Assembly: GCA_964058805.1 (NCBI GenBank)
Contig: CAXKVV010000764.1
Coordinates: forward strand, 1-31,868
Direction of reading: 5' to 3'
Length of the DNA stretch: 31,868 nucleotides
Origin: Schoenoplectus triqueter
Lineage: Eukaryota; Streptophyta; Magnoliopsida; Poales; Cyperaceae
Part shown: positions 31,457 to 31,868 of the stretch, piece after piece
Layout of the letters: the number at the start of each line of letters is the position of its first letter
Numbering within the stretch: position 1 is the stretch's first letter
Notes under the pieces: generated by a model
Told to the model about the DNA's origin: nothing
Databases searched by the model: none
The model's input: only the letters and a program-made list of their open reading frames with translations
Position numbers and translations under genes: made by a program

Positions 31457-31868
31457 TTAAGAAGTTCGATTTGGATACAGCGGTCAGGATTTGATCTTGA
31501 TCAGTCAATAGCAGCATATGAAAGAATCATCTGGTATGGATTTTTTGGACTTGAAGTGAAGACCAAAGTCCAGGACTCTGTTTTCTTGCATGAGTGTTCT
31601 ATATTTCATATATTAACATAAACAACAGTACCAAGATATCATATAACCTTGATCGACTGAGACAGAGATGGAAGGCAAGAATAAGATCCCATTTAAATTG
31701 GGGAATAAAATAAAGGCCTCATCAAGACCCAGCATAATAATCTGTCCGAAAAGCTATTGAGATGATATTCTTTTTTGGTCCCACTGCCCCACAATTGGAC
31801 CTCTCAGGTGGATAAGGAAAAAGGGCTAGTTCAATTATTGTAACCTGCACTTTCGATGTGTTTTCATC
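31457..31868. other. Right edge, no gene seen
   Basis: Balanced to AT-rich sequence upstream of gene B. I see no frame, repeat or splice structure worth calling. Confidence 0.55.

Noticed and set aside
1..31868. CRISPR array, bacterial operons or phage genes
   Set aside because: The window is plant nuclear DNA; no spaced direct repeats or bacterial gene organisation are present.

Overview
The window is nuclear DNA of a flowering plant. Genes have short introns with canonical GT/AG borders, intergenic DNA is very AT-rich, and it is full of miniature transposons with plant-type termini. Plant gene families are present: GH28 polygalacturonase, a strictosidine-synthase-like relic and a TPR protein. 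I cannot name the species.

Layout. (1) At 0.8-2.0 kb, minus strand, is the long first coding exon of a TPR protein with a disordered N-terminal arm; the rest of the gene lies beyond the left edge. (2) 2.3-5.4 kb is AT-rich and holds a possible 1.1 kb terminal-repeat element, a foldback MITE and a two-unit tandem repeat. (3) 5.5-13.8 kb carries two nearly identical minus-strand GH28 (exo-)polygalacturonase genes. Each has five exons and gives 431 aa when spliced. They lie in a duplicated block of about 2.9 kb, separated by AT/T-rich spacer. (4) 14.2-15.3 kb holds a long inverted-repeat MITE flanked by TA microsatellites. (5) At 16.0-16.4 kb is a frameshifted strictosidine-synthase-like relic. 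(6) 17.7-18.9 kb holds what I read as a minus-strand polycistronic box C/D snoRNA-like locus. Four RNA units (two of them tandem copies) lie behind a TATA box, a telo-box and a site II element. This is the most unusual part of the window. (7) 19.1-20.3 kb has microsatellites, short perfect hairpins and a G-quadruplex-type (GGGGGCC)n repeat. (8) 21.4-24.7 kb is a dense run of transposon insertions, several with readable target-site duplications: a 93-bp SINE/LINE tail, a 420-bp Mutator-like MITE with 9-bp duplication, a 1.9-kb MULE-like element with a nested element, and a 507-bp hAT-like element with 8-bp duplication. (9) At 25.2-25.7 kb and 31.0-31.3 kb are two minus-strand genes for small related proteins of unknown function, with similar TATA boxes and leaders. 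The first has a palindromic double W-box. (10) Between them are a MITE, a Helitron-like element and a degenerate hAT-like element.

The genes do not form one pathway. The polygalacturonase pair would act in the wall or apoplast on pectin, the snoRNA-like locus in the nucleolus, and the small proteins look like candidate stress-responsive genes because of their W-boxes. All statements come from reading the sequence and from knowledge of the families; no database search was run.
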